Shown here in pieces: positions 1 to 10,700 of a DNA stretch of 64,000 nt. The stretch's first letter is position 1, and the number at the start of each line of letters is the position of its first letter. A program made the position numbers and the translations under genes. Location: NCBI GenBank assembly GCA_002898255.1, contig BEIE01000003.1:186001-250000 (forward strand), written 5' to 3'. The DNA comes from a bacterium HR28 (lineage in GTDB: Bacteria; Chloroflexota; Chloroflexia; Thermomicrobiales; Thermomicrobiaceae). The notes beneath the pieces were generated by a model that had not been told where the DNA came from, searched no databases, and was given only the letters and a program-made list of their open reading frames with translations.

Positions 1-359
1 CCGGTGCTAGCCCAACCAATCGGCAACGTTGGCAGTGTCACACGTTGCCGACGAGCCGGATCACCCCATTTGAGCACAACCGGCCCGGTGAGAGGGCGCC
101 CAGGCATACGGCGTCGCGGAGACTCGGTACACTTGATCAAAATAAGACGGGAATGGTACGGCAACGCGGTCTCGGCGCTGCCGCGTACACAGTGGCTTGT
201 GGCGGTGCTCTTCTTGGAAAACGGTGAGAACGGTCCACATACTCGCTGGAGAGTGTGAGAGAGTCTCACTCGACGAATGGATCTTGGCTCACAAGACTCG
301 CATCAGCTTTGCCCCCACTGCTGGGTGGCTCTCTTGCAATCAGAGCTTGGTGGTGTGCG

Positions 360-1223
360 ATGATGGGTGATGCCACGTTGCCCATGATGACCCTCCGCGA
401 GCAGATTCGCAGTTGGCTCGCGGAGGACATTGGTCACGGGGACATCACAACGTCGCTCGTCGTCGATCCGGCCACGTTCGGTGTTGCCAAGATCGTTGCC
501 CGGGAGTCAGGTGTCCTCTGTGGCCTGCCGGTGGCAATGACGGTCTTTCAGGAGCTCGATACCACCCTGTCTTGGGAGGCATGTGCTCCTGAAGGTTCTC
601 GAATCGTGCCTGGCCAGACGGTGGCGCGGCTCACCGGGCGGCTGAGCAGTATCTTGAGCGCCGAGCGGTTGGCGCTGAATCTTCTGCAGCGCCTCTCAGG
701 GATCGCGACGCTGACTCGCGCCTTTGTGGAGGCGGTAGAAGGCACCGGCGTGGCCATTCTCGATACCAGAAAGACGACGCCGGGGATGCGTGTCCTCGAG
801 AAATACGCAGTCCGTGTCGGTGGCGGTCGGAATCACCGCTTCGGTCTCTTCGATGGGATTCTGATCAAGGACAACCACATCCGCGCTGCCGGTAGCGTGA
901 CCGAGGCCGTACGACGAGCCAAGGCTGCGGCCCCGCATCCGCTCGTCATAGAGGTCGAGGTCACCACGCTGGAAGAATTAGAAGAGGCGCTCGCGGCTGG
1001 TGCCGATTGGGTCCTGCTCGACAACATGGATCTGGACACGATGCGGGAGGCGGTACGGCGGGTCGCCGGGCGTGCAAAGATCGAGGCCTCAGGCGGTGTC
1101 ACACTCGAGCGGGTACGAGACATTGCCGAGACGGGGGTGGACGCGATTTCGGTCGGTGCGCTCACGCACTCTGCGCGGGCTTTGGACTTGAGCTTGGAGA
1201 TCGTTTCGATCCAATCACGGTAA
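360..1223 (+). CDS. nadC: Nicotinate-nucleotide (quinolinate) pyrophosphorylase
   Basis: Translation has EDIGHGDITTS, ILDTRKTTPGMRVLEKYAVRVGGGRNHR and IEASGGV motifs typical of NadC; the ORF opens at 255 but the start is more likely at the ATG at 360/363/384. Confidence 0.95.
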   Translation: MMGDATLPMMTLREQIRSWLAEDIGHGDITTSLVVDPATFGVAKIVARESGVLCGLPVAMTVFQELDTTLSWEACAPEGSRIVPGQTVARLTGRLSSILSAERLALNLLQRLSGIATLTRAFVEAVEGTGVAILDTRKTTPGMRVLEKYAVRVGGGRNHRFGLFDGILIKDNHIRAAGSVTEAVRRAKAAAPHPLVIEVEVTTLEELEEALAAGADWVLLDNMDLDTMREAVRRVAGRAKIEASGGVTLERVRDIAETGVDAISVGALTHSARALDLSLEIVSIQSR

Positions 1224-2164
1224 TGGAGGTAGCGACAGGTATGGAGCAACAGGAACTTGTACAAGAAATCCTGCGCCTGAAGGAAGAACGCCAGGCGGTC
1301 ATCTTGGCCCACAGCTATCAGCGGCCGGAAGTGCAGGATATCGCCGACTTCGTTGGTGACTCGTTGGGGCTCTCGCGCGAAGCGACACGGACTGATGCGC
1401 GCGTCATCGTCTTCTGTGGCGTGCATTTCATGGCGGAGACGGCCGCGATCCTCAATCCGGACAAAACAGTGCTCTTGCCTGACCTCGAGGCCGGCTGCTC
1501 CTTGGCGGAAACCATCACTCCCGAAGACGTCCGTGCCTGGCGTGAGCAGCATCCCGATGGGATTGTCGTAGCCTATGTCAATACCAGCGCGGCAGTCAAG
1601 GCGCTGGCCGATATCTGCTGCACGAGTGCCAACGCGGTCGAGGTCGTGGCGAGCCTGCCGGCAGACCGGCCCATCTTCTTCGTTCCCGATATGTTCCTCG
1701 GCGCACATGTCGAACGGCTGACTGGGCGAAAACTGCACGTGTGGTTGGGCGAGTGCCATGTGCATGCGGGGATCCGAAGCGAGGATCTTGAAGCCCAGCT
1801 GGCAGCACATCCGGATGCCGAATTTCTCATCCATCCGGAGTGCGGCTGTAGCTCAACCTGTATCTTCCTGCGGCCGGATGCCAAACTGCTCTCGACCGAG
1901 GGGATGGTCCGCTATGCTGCCCAGTCGCCGGCGCAGGAGTTCGTGGTGGCGACCGAAGTGGGGATCTTGCACCGGCTACACAAGAAGGCACCTGGCAAGC
2001 GGTTCATCCCGGTGCGGGAAGACGCGATCTGCCAGTACATGAAGCGCGTGACACTCGAGAAGGTGTACGAGTCACTGCGTGACCTCAAGCATGTCATCAC
2101 CGTGCCAGAAGAGATCGCGCAGCCGGCCCGCCGAGCGCTGGAGGCGATGCTGGCGCTGGGGTGA
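1223..2164 (+). CDS. nadA: Quinolinate synthase A
   Basis: MEQQELVQEILRLKEERQAVILAHSYQRPEVQDIADFVGDSLGLSR, and HPECGC with conserved cysteines; overlaps the nadC stop by 1 nt (TAATG). Confidence 0.95.
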   Translation: MEVATGMEQQELVQEILRLKEERQAVILAHSYQRPEVQDIADFVGDSLGLSREATRTDARVIVFCGVHFMAETAAILNPDKTVLLPDLEAGCSLAETITPEDVRAWREQHPDGIVVAYVNTSAAVKALADICCTSANAVEVVASLPADRPIFFVPDMFLGAHVERLTGRKLHVWLGECHVHAGIRSEDLEAQLAAHPDAEFLIHPECGCSSTCIFLRPDAKLLSTEGMVRYAAQSPAQEFVVATEVGILHRLHKKAPGKRFIPVREDAICQYMKRVTLEKVYESLRDLKHVITVPEEIAQPARRALEAMLALG

Positions 2165-2660
2165 TATGCAACAGCGGTGCATGCAGTCTTCAGCGAGAGC
2201 TCAGCCTCAGTCCCAACCGCCAAAGGGGTGACGGGACAAAATATTTGGGCGCGTGCCCGGGAAGCTGCAAGGACGATATCTGGTCCGGCATCCGAAAATT
2301 TATTGTCAACCCTCGGAGATGGTCCTGCGTGCGCCAGCGGGGTCGAAGATGCAGGCGACGGCTGCTTGACTCGAGCGCTCCCCGCCGGCTGAGGATTCGC
2401 CAAGCTGCGCGCTCCCACCGCGCGTTCTTTGGGCGGAAGGCGATGGAGGCGCGCCGCTGAAATCTGTGCTCCTGCGCAGATTCCGAAGCCGTCTCGTTGA
2501 GGAGCGGGGTACACGACGTGGCCCTCAGTACGACACGCGTGAGCGTACGGGATCGCTTTTTCCTCCTCGGCATTCCCAGAGCTCGACAAGCGGAGGCACT
2601 CTAGCGAGCGTCGACTACACCATGTGTTTCCAGTTCGCCCACTCGTTTCATGAGGCGTTT

Positions 2661-2688
2661 GGGGCTGGGTGAGTGTCGACCCAGCCCC
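2661..2688. terminator. Hairpin (10-bp perfect stem) in the nadA/thiY-like convergent interval
   Basis: ggggctgggt-gagtgtcg-acccagcccc; no strong U-tract. Confidence 0.4.
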
Positions 2689-2900
2689 TGCGTCCGAAAC
2701 CGGCGATATTGTCGCCTGACCCTGCAGCCGGTGCGTCCTCGGTTGTCCGCACGTCCATTCGAGTGAGATCCCCAAGCACCTTGGCGCTTACTCATCACCG
2801 CCGGACGATTGAGGACGGCGGGATAGCACCGCGATTCCGCACCGAATTCACACTGGGGCGCCTCGAACGCTGCTCGATGCCTGGCTTGCTGCCGCGATTC

Positions 2901-3971
2901 CTACCGCGCCGCCTCGACAAACCGATTGGTGAACGCGGTGTTGGGGTCAACCTCGCCACGGAGAAGACCGCGGGCTTGCATCCAGGCGGCATAGTCGGTC
3001 CAGCGCTTCGCCTCCTGCCAGCCGAAGATTGGAACCCCCTCTGTCCAGAGCGGCGCAAGCCGTCGGATCCCTTCCTCTTCTAACGCGCGGTTGGTATCGG
3101 GGTACTCACGGACGAGGAGGTCAACCGCGGCGACGAGATCCGCCTGCGCGTCCTGGTATCCACGGATCATAGCGCGGACAAAGCGCTGCACGCGCTCAGC
3201 GTGGTCCCGCAGTTCCTGCTCGCTTGTGACCATCACGAGCTCGTAGAAGTCTGGGACACCCCACTGCTCAACACGCAGAATAACCGGCCGTTCTCCTTGC
3301 TGCTCGATCAGGATCGACTCGTGCACCCAATAGGCTCCGATGACCGCATCAACTTGCCGACTGAGGAGAGCTCGGACGAGCTCGAAGCCGACGTTGACGA
3401 GTGTGACGTCGTCTAGTCGTGCGCCGTCAAACTCGAGCATGGTTGCGAGTAGGGCCTCATCGCTGGGCAATCCAGGATAGCCAACCTTCTTCCCGGCCAG
3501 GTCGCGAGGGCGAGCGATCCCACTCCCTTCGAGTGCCATGACGGAATTGAGAGGATGCTGCACCAACGCGGCAATCGAGACGACCGGGATCCCTTCGGCT
3601 CGTGCCAGCAGGACGTCCGTCTGATAGCTAATGCCGAACGTGTTTCTGCCAGTGGCGACCAACTTTAAGACGTCCTCCGGATTCGCTGGCACTTCCAACG
3701 TCACATCCAGTCCGACGTCACGGAAATGCCCGCGTTCGCGTGCCATGAGGAGCCCAGTATGGTTCGACCACGGGTACCAATCCAGTGCGACGCTGACCGC
3801 TTCGAGCGAGGTGGTCACCGGCGTGGTCGCACCCGGAGACGTTCCGCTGGCGGTCGGTGATGCCGGCGTCGCAGTCGGCGCCGGCGCTTGACGGCAAGCG
3901 CTGATGAAAGCAAGACCGGCGAGTCCAAGGAACGCCCGCCGCGTCATCTTTTGCGCTGGAACCATCTGCAA
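2901..3971 (-). CDS. ABC transporter substrate-binding lipoprotein, ThiY/NMT1 (thiamine-pyrimidine precursor) family
   Basis: Twin-arginine plus lipobox signal (MTRRAFLGLAGLAFISAC); NMT1-like body (LDWYPWSNHTGLLMARERGHF); in a TPP-riboswitch operon. Confidence 0.88.
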   Translation of the reverse strand: MQMVPAQKMTRRAFLGLAGLAFISACRQAPAPTATPASPTASGTSPGATTPVTTSLEAVSVALDWYPWSNHTGLLMARERGHFRDVGLDVTLEVPANPEDVLKLVATGRNTFGISYQTDVLLARAEGIPVVSIAALVQHPLNSVMALEGSGIARPRDLAGKKVGYPGLPSDEALLATMLEFDGARLDDVTLVNVGFELVRALLSRQVDAVIGAYWVHESILIEQQGERPVILRVEQWGVPDFYELVMVTSEQELRDHAERVQRFVRAMIRGYQDAQADLVAAVDLLVREYPDTNRALEEEGIRRLAPLWTEGVPIFGWQEAKRWTDYAAWMQARGLLRGEVDPNTAFTNRFVEAAR

Positions 3972-3986
3972 CTCCTCCTCTCCTTC

Positions 3987-4763
3987 TCACGTTTCCGTTC
4001 TCGCTGACCTACGCCAGGGAAGCGCAATGCGCTCGACTACACCCACGATCCAGAAGAGACCGATGCTGACGACCGCGCTGACGAGCACAGCAGCAAACAC
4101 CCGATCGGTGTGGAACTGCGAGGCAGCACGAATCATCAAATAGCCGAGTCCTGCCGATGAGCCGACCCATTCACCGATCAAGGCGCCAATGACACTGACC
4201 GCGGCGGCGACGCGGAGACCGGAAAAGAAAGCCGGTAGCGCGCCCGGAATGCGGACCACGCGGAGCGTCTGCCAGGATGTTCCCCCAAAACTCCGCACGA
4301 GATCGACAAATTCCGGATCGACGCCGCGCAAGCCATCCACCAAGTTCACGGCAATCGGGAAAAAGCAGACGAGAACCACGACGATCACTTTGGGGGTGAG
4401 GCCGTAGCCGAACCAAATCAGGAGGATCGGCGCAAGCGCGACAATCGGCACGGCCTGCGAGGCGACGACGAGCGGGTAGACCGAGCGCTCGACGAGTCGG
4501 GAGCTGACAATGCCGATGGCGAGCACGATGGCGAGCAAAACAGAGAAGGTGAGTCCTAACCCGACCTCCTCCAGCGTCACCGTCAGGTGGCGCAGGAGGA
4601 GCCGCTGATCGCGGATCAGGGCTTGCACAACTGCACTTGGCGGTGGGAGGACCCAGCGTGGTATCTGAAACACGCGGGTGGCCAGTTCCCAGCCCAACAT
4701 CACTGAGACCAGGATGAGCAGGGGCACGATGCGGTCGCGAGTGAGCAAGCGGTCACGTGCCAT
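3987..4763 (-). CDS. ABC transporter permease (ThiX-like, BPD-type)
   Basis: MARDRLLTRDRIVPLLILVSVMLGWELATRVFQIPRWVLPPPSAV... with EVGLGLTFSVLLAIVLAI; the ORF opens at 4889 but the ATG at 4763 overlaps the ATPase 3' end. Confidence 0.87.
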   Translation of the reverse strand: MARDRLLTRDRIVPLLILVSVMLGWELATRVFQIPRWVLPPPSAVVQALIRDQRLLLRHLTVTLEEVGLGLTFSVLLAIVLAIGIVSSRLVERSVYPLVVASQAVPIVALAPILLIWFGYGLTPKVIVVVLVCFFPIAVNLVDGLRGVDPEFVDLVRSFGGTSWQTLRVVRIPGALPAFFSGLRVAAAVSVIGALIGEWVGSSAGLGYLMIRAASQFHTDRVFAAVLVSAVVSIGLFWIVGVVERIALPWRRSARTET

Positions 4764-5556
4764 CGAACTGCACCTCCATGGTGGAGCGGGCTCGGAGCTC
4801 GGCCAGGACCTCGGCCTTGAGTCGGACAAAACGCGGGTCGGTGACGATCTCATAGGGACGTGGACGCGGGAGATCGACCACGATTTCACGTACGATCCTG
4901 CCGGGGCGTGGACTGAGCACCAGCACGCGATCGCTCAGTAAGAGCGCCTCCTCGACGTCGTGGGTGACCAGGATCACCGTGCGATCCAGCTCTTCCCAGA
5001 GGGTGAGGAGCCACTCCTGCAGACTCGCCCGCGTGAGCGCGTCGAGTGCGCCGAACGGCTCATCCAAGAGGAGGAGCGGGCGGTCAGCCAGGAGCGTGCG
5101 CAAGAAGGCGACGCGCTGACGCATGCCGCCTGAGAGCTGAGCGGGGTAGGCATGCGTGAACTCAGCGAGCCCAAAACGCTCAAGCCAGGGGAGGGCACGT
5201 GCCGCCGCTTCCCGGCGGGGTATGCCGCGGAGCTCCAGCGGCAAGATGGCGTTGTCAAGAACAGTCCGCCAGGGGAGAAGCAGGTCGCGCTGATGCATGT
5301 AGGCGACGCGGCCGAGTCGCTCAGGTGCCGGTTCGCCGTCGAGCCAGACCTCGCCGCTGGTCGGTTGCTCAATACCGGCGATCACGTTGAGCAGCGTGCT
5401 CTTGCCGCATCCCGAGGGACCGACGAGACCAACGAACTCCCGGTCGGCAACGCGCAGATCGAGCGGTCCGAGCACGGTGAGTGCCTGCCGCCCGCGGTAG
5501 AACGTCTTGGTGACGTGGCGGAGCTCGACCCGCCAGTGGAGCGGAGCACTCTTCAC
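4753..5556 (-). CDS. ABC transporter ATP-binding protein (ThiZ-like)
   Basis: Walker A GPSGCGKSTLL, signature LSGGMRQRVAF, Walker B LLLLDEPFGALD; the ORF opens at 5598, but the GTG at 5556 has an AGGAGGA Shine-Dalgarno. Confidence 0.9.
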   Translation of the reverse strand: MKSAPLHWRVELRHVTKTFYRGRQALTVLGPLDLRVADREFVGLVGPSGCGKSTLLNVIAGIEQPTSGEVWLDGEPAPERLGRVAYMHQRDLLLPWRTVLDNAILPLELRGIPRREAAARALPWLERFGLAEFTHAYPAQLSGGMRQRVAFLRTLLADRPLLLLDEPFGALDALTRASLQEWLLTLWEELDRTVILVTHDVEEALLLSDRVLVLSPRPGRIVREIVVDLPRPRPYEIVTDPRFVRLKAEVLAELRARSTMEVQFDGT

Positions 5557-5703
5557 CGGGGTCCTCCTGCCGCGCGTCGCCGATGTGGGCATCGGCATCG
5601 CCAGGAGCAGAGGCTCCGCGTGCAGGACCGGCAGGCGTCACGGTTCGGTTGGTGAAGTGAAGGAGAGGTGAGATCAGACGGGGTGATACTTGCGCTCATC
5701 ACT

Positions 5704-5805
5704 ACGGCCTTCCCTCCGCTGGCATTACCCAGGTCAGGTTCCACGGTCGGTGGCAGACGTTTCGGCCACCCTCTCAGCCCGGCTTCCCCGAGCTCCCGCG
5801 GCCGT
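5704..5805 (-). promoter_or_regulatory. TPP (THI element) riboswitch
   Basis: Minus strand reads ACGGCC...CTCGGGGAAGCCGGGCTGAGAGGG...GAACCTGACCTGGGTAATGCCAGCGGAGGGAAGGCCGT; conserved CUGAGA and ACCUGA..GGGUAAUGCCAGCG..GGGAA; P1 ACGGCC/GGCCGT is perfect. Confidence 0.95.
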
Positions 5806-6155
5806 CTCCTCTTTTCTGTGACGGGACGGTAGCAGAAGGGGTGAGCGTTGTCAAGCGAAGAACGCGGGCTTGAGGCCTCGGCCGTCTTCGGTGCCGGCGA
5901 AGGGCACTGCGCAACTCGAGATGTCCCTTCCCATAGAGGGCCATGGCGAGCGTTCCGCAACGTGGCAGTTGCGCTCGGCATTGAGACGCCATGCCTACTC
6001 TCAAGCGGTGGTTGGTGGCAAACCGTCGGTCCCCTCACGTGATCGGGCGATGGCGATGTGGTGTCGCTGTCCCCTGTTGCCGTCGACGCGGGAACACCTC
6101 TGTTCCCGTGCCGCGCTCAAAGTGGGGACAGGAGATTCACTGAGGAGGTGCGGCG

Positions 6156-7469
6156 ATGCGGCGACTCCGTCTGTTACTCGTGATGCTCCTTGTCGTTGCA
6201 GTGCAAGGTATCGTGCCGGTTCAGGCGCAGCAGGAAGAGTTTGGGCATTATGAGTTCCGGAAGACGTGGGAACGGACCGATCTGCCGGTGCAGGCCGGAA
6301 GAGCGGCGCGGACCTGGATGTGGGGGCCAGGGCCGTTCACTCCGGCGCTCTGGGAGCGCTATGTGGAGGCCGAAGGTGGAGCACGCTCCGTCCAGTACTT
6401 TGACAAGACGCGGATGGAGCTGAACGAGCGTGAGCCGTACGACTCGCCATGGCGCGTCACCAATGGGCTTCTCGCCAAAGAGCTGGTCACCGGCCGGCGG
6501 CAATACGGTGATAACACGTTCCAGGACTACGGCCCTGCCCAGATTCCGGTCGCCGGCGACCCAGACGATCCAAATGCGCCGACCTATGCAAGCTTCAGTG
6601 CCCTCCTGAACGCTCCACCAGTTCCAACTGGACAGGTCATCACGGCCACCATCGACCGGAACGGCTCGGTTGGGCAGGATCCCGAGCTGGCGCGATATGG
6701 AGTGACCGCTGCAGTTCTGGTGCCAGAGACACAGCACACCGTCGCCTCACCGTTTTGGGCGTTCATGAACAGCCAGGGGCTCATTGCTGAGTCCGGTTTC
6801 TTCCGGGAGGGGCCGCTGTTTCCCAATCCCTTCTACGCAACTGGCTTCCCGATCACAGAAGCCTATTGGACGACGGTCCGCGTGGGTGGTCAGCCGAAGC
6901 GGGTCCTGGTCCAGGTGTTCGAGCGGCGGGTACTGACCTACACGCCGGACAATCCGCCTGGCTGGCAGGTAGAGGCGGGGAATGTGGGGCAGCACTACTA
7001 TCGCTGGCGCTACGAACTTGCGCCCGATCGGGGGAGCCGCAATAACCCAATCCCGCTTGGCGAGACAGCGGTGCTCTATGGGAATTGGGAGGTCCGCGTC
7101 GTCGGGGTCATCCCCAACGCGACCGAACTCGTTCTGCGCGAGAACATGTTCAACGATCCGCCGGCCCCAGGACACCAGTTCTTCCTTGCGACTGTCGAGG
7201 CCACCTATCGTGGTCAGGGCTCAGCCCGCTTTGACGGAAGCTTCCGGCTGCGCGCCGTCGGGCCAGCCAACGTCTCGTACAGCACCTTCGAGCACAGCTG
7301 TGGGGTGATCCCGGACAGGATTAGCGACCGCGAGGTATTTACCGGCGGAACAATCCGCGGCAACGTCTGTTGGGAGGTACTCTCGTCCGATGCGGCGAAC
7401 CTTCTGATGTACGATTACCCGTTCCTGGCTGAAAGGTATGTGACAACATTCTTCCGCCTGACTCCCTAA
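6156..7469 (+). CDS. Secreted protein with LGFP-like repeats, function unknown
   Basis: N-terminal signal peptide (LRLLLVMLLVVAVQGIVPVQAQ); repeated FW..G....GFPITEAYW..V..G....VQVFERRVLTYTPDNP type motifs. Confidence 0.75.
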   Translation: MRRLRLLLVMLLVVAVQGIVPVQAQQEEFGHYEFRKTWERTDLPVQAGRAARTWMWGPGPFTPALWERYVEAEGGARSVQYFDKTRMELNEREPYDSPWRVTNGLLAKELVTGRRQYGDNTFQDYGPAQIPVAGDPDDPNAPTYASFSALLNAPPVPTGQVITATIDRNGSVGQDPELARYGVTAAVLVPETQHTVASPFWAFMNSQGLIAESGFFREGPLFPNPFYATGFPITEAYWTTVRVGGQPKRVLVQVFERRVLTYTPDNPPGWQVEAGNVGQHYYRWRYELAPDRGSRNNPIPLGETAVLYGNWEVRVVGVIPNATELVLRENMFNDPPAPGHQFFLATVEATYRGQGSARFDGSFRLRAVGPANVSYSTFEHSCGVIPDRISDREVFTGGTIRGNVCWEVLSSDAANLLMYDYPFLAERYVTTFFRLTP

Positions 7470-7560
7470 ATCCTGCATGGGGACGCTCGCCACGTGAGGA
7501 TTCGACTGGGCGCGTGCGGTGTTGGGACGATGAGGGGCTGGATAAGGAGTACACTGGCTT

Positions 7561-7650
7561 GTGCCTCTACTCGGTGGTCTGCGCGTGATCTATGATCTCG
7601 TTACCATGCTGGGTGCCCTCGTCGCGAGCTACATGCTGGCCTCCTACTGA
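7561..7650 (+). CDS. Putative 29-aa hydrophobic micro-ORF upstream of the defence ATPase
   Basis: GTG start; peptide MPLLGGLRVIYDLVTMLGALVASYMLASY*; TACACT (7550-7555) just upstream. Coding status unproven. Confidence 0.25.
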   Translation: MPLLGGLRVIYDLVTMLGALVASYMLASY

Positions 7651-7703
7651 GTGGTCAGAGTGTGGCAGGAAGAGGTGGTCGACCAAACGGGAGCGCGAGC
7701 GCG

Positions 7704-10700
7704 ATGCGGACGATCTTCGAGACCTGTGTCCCACGGCCGGAAGTGCTCCGCGGGGAGCTCCGTGATGACCTGTTCGCTGCCAGTCTGGCAAGTGTGGTTC
7801 TGGGGACGGCCGAACCGGTCTACGGAGACCCAGAACGCTTCTTCAGCCAGACCTATCCCACCAGACAACTCAGAACGTTCTTGCGCGAGGCACTCGGTCG
7901 CCTGACCGGGAGCGACCCGTCAGCCAATGCGGTACTCCTTCTTGAGACCCCGTTCGGCGGAGGGAAGACGCACGCGCTCATTGCGCTCTACCATGCTGCG
8001 CGCGGTGAACCGGCGGCAGCAACAATCGTTGGTGACGTGCCGCTGCCGTTACCCGGTACGGTCGGCGTGGCGGCGGTGGTTGGTACGGATCTCGATCCGA
8101 CACATGGTGTACGGCACCATGATGTGACCACCTATACCTTGTGGGGAGAACTTGCCTACCAGCTTGGGGGCCGAACCGCATATCTCCTCGTGGAGGAGTC
8201 TGACCATCGCACCAAGACAGCGCCTGGCCGCGTGACACTCGAGCAGCTGGTCGGCGAGCGGCCAGTCTTGATCTTGCTGGATGAGCTGGCGCGCTATCTC
8301 GTCGTGGCCGAGGCAGTCCCGTCCCCGACAGGGAAGGGGACGCTGGCCGACCAGACGATCGCGTTCCTGCACGCACTGCTGGAGTTTGCTGCAGCACGGC
8401 GGAATGTCTTGGTCGTACTCACGATGGCGTCCTCGACGGATGCCTTTGCTGAAGGGACTGAACGTCTCCGTGAGGCGCTCTCAGTGATTGCCCGGAGTGC
8501 CCGGTTGCTGACCCCGGCCGAGCCAGAAGAGATCCCGGCCATCGTGGTCCATCGCCTCTTCGAGCGCGTCGACCGTGCTGCGGCCAAGGAGACAGCGCAG
8601 GCCTATCTGGAGGCCCTTCGTCGTTGGGCGGAGCAAAAGGTGGCATTGCCACCAGCAGTGACGATGGCCGAGTATGCCGAGCGAATTGAGCGGAGCTATC
8701 CGTTCCATCCGGAGCTTGTCCATGTCCTGGATACCCGGGTCGGTTCGATCCCGAACTTTCAGCGGACACGTGGAGCCCTGCGGCTCCTGGCGCGCGTGGT
8801 GCGGCGACTATGGAACCGACAACCACCACAGATGTGGCTGATCCATCCAGGTGACGTCGATCTCGGTGATCCTGACATCTTGGAAGACTTGACCAACCGC
8901 CTTGATCGGCCGGCCTTCAAGCAGGTCGCCGAAGCGGATATCGCCTCCCGTGACCCCAAGGCACCGGCCCACGCCGAAGTGATCGATGCGCACCACGGGG
9001 GAATGCGTCCAGCGGGACGGCTGGCAACGACGATCTTCCTGCACTCGCTGGCGCTCACAGGCGTCGTCGGGATCGACCCACCCTCGCTCCTTGCTGCGAC
9101 GCTCCGTCCTGATGACCAACCGGACACGCTTGCCCGCGTGCTCGACGAACTTCGAAGATACTGTTGGTTCTTAGCGACGAGTGATCAGAGTCGACAGGAC
9201 CGTAATGAACAGCAGAGTAAAGAGCATAAACGATACTGGTTTGCCACTGAGCCGCAGCTACAAAAGATCATCGAGGAGGAACGAGCGCGCGTCCCGGTGA
9301 CCCTCGCCAAGGAACTCGTCTGCGAGCGGATTGAGACGATTTTCCAGCGGAGCGTGCTTGTCCCGGTCTTCTTCCCCAGCGATCCGGCCGAGCTGAGTGA
9401 TGATGCCGAACACCCCAAACTGGTGATCCTCCACTTCGATGCGGTGACGACGACGGCAGACGAAGAGACGGTGCCAGCGCTCGTGCGGACGCTCTTTGAG
9501 CGTGCCGGTCAGAACAGCTTCCGCACCTACCGCAACAACGTGGTCTTTCTGGTCGCGGACCGGGGGGCGGTCGAACCGCTAGTGGAGCGGGCACGGACGC
9601 TGCTGGCGATGGAGCGCTTGCTCCAGAGTCAGAATGGTCTCCTGGACGAGGGGAAGCGACAGGAGCTGACACAGCGCAGGGACGAGGAGGCGTTGCAGCT
9701 GCGCGTGGCGATCATGCGTGCCTACCGCTTCCTCTATTACCCACAAGGCGATGCGGCGATCAACAGCCTGCCACTGCAACGCGAGATGCTACCAGTCCGG
9801 GAGCAAGGGACGGTCGCGGGCAATCAGACGACGGTGGTGGAGCAGCGTTTGCGCGACCTGGAGAAGCTCCGACGAGCGGACGAGGGCAAAGGACTTCCTG
9901 CGCCTGCCTTGGTGCGGCAGCGAGCCTTTGGCAATCAAGAGTACCTCTCCACACTCGAGCTGCGGCGTGCCTTTGCTCGGTACACTGGCCTTCCCATCCT
10001 AGCGGACGCAGCAAATGCGCTGCGCGAGATCGTCCGACTGGGGATCCGGGCAAAGGTCTGGGTCTACTACGATGCGGCCGCGCGCGAAGCCTATGATGCT
10101 GATTCGGGCCGAGAACCGAGCATACGGATAGCTGAGGATACGTTCGTCTACGTGCCGGAGGCGGCGGCACGGGCAGGGCTTCCCTTCGTGCGCCCCGTGG
10201 CGCCTTCACCACCACCGCTCCCTGCGCGTTGCCCGGTCTGTGGTGAACCGATAGCGCAGTGCCGCTGCAGCCAAGAGATTGTGCCGCCACGCCCGGAGCG
10301 AACTGAGGAACTGATCAGTCTCGACGGTACTCTTGGCCAGGTGTCCAAGGGGCTTCTCGATGTCGTGCGGGACAAGCAGCTTGAGCGACTGCGGGACGTG
10401 ACGCTGCGACTCGAGACCGCAGAGGCGAGCGAAGTGCGGGCGTTTGGGCTCTGGGTCGCTCAGCTCCGTTCCTTGGGACAACTGCAGCCGGAGCTCGAAG
10501 CGTCGTTGACAGCCACACTCGCGCAGGGTGGTGACCTTCGCCTCACCTTCACCGGCCCGCCTGAGCAGTATGTGCGCTATCGGAGCCTCTTTGAGACGCC
10601 GCTGCGCGATGCCCGCGACCTGGATGCTCGCTTCCTCCTTCGCGTCACGAATCTGGTGGCGAAGGATGTGCAGCAGCTGGTGCTGCTTGGGGAAGACGAA

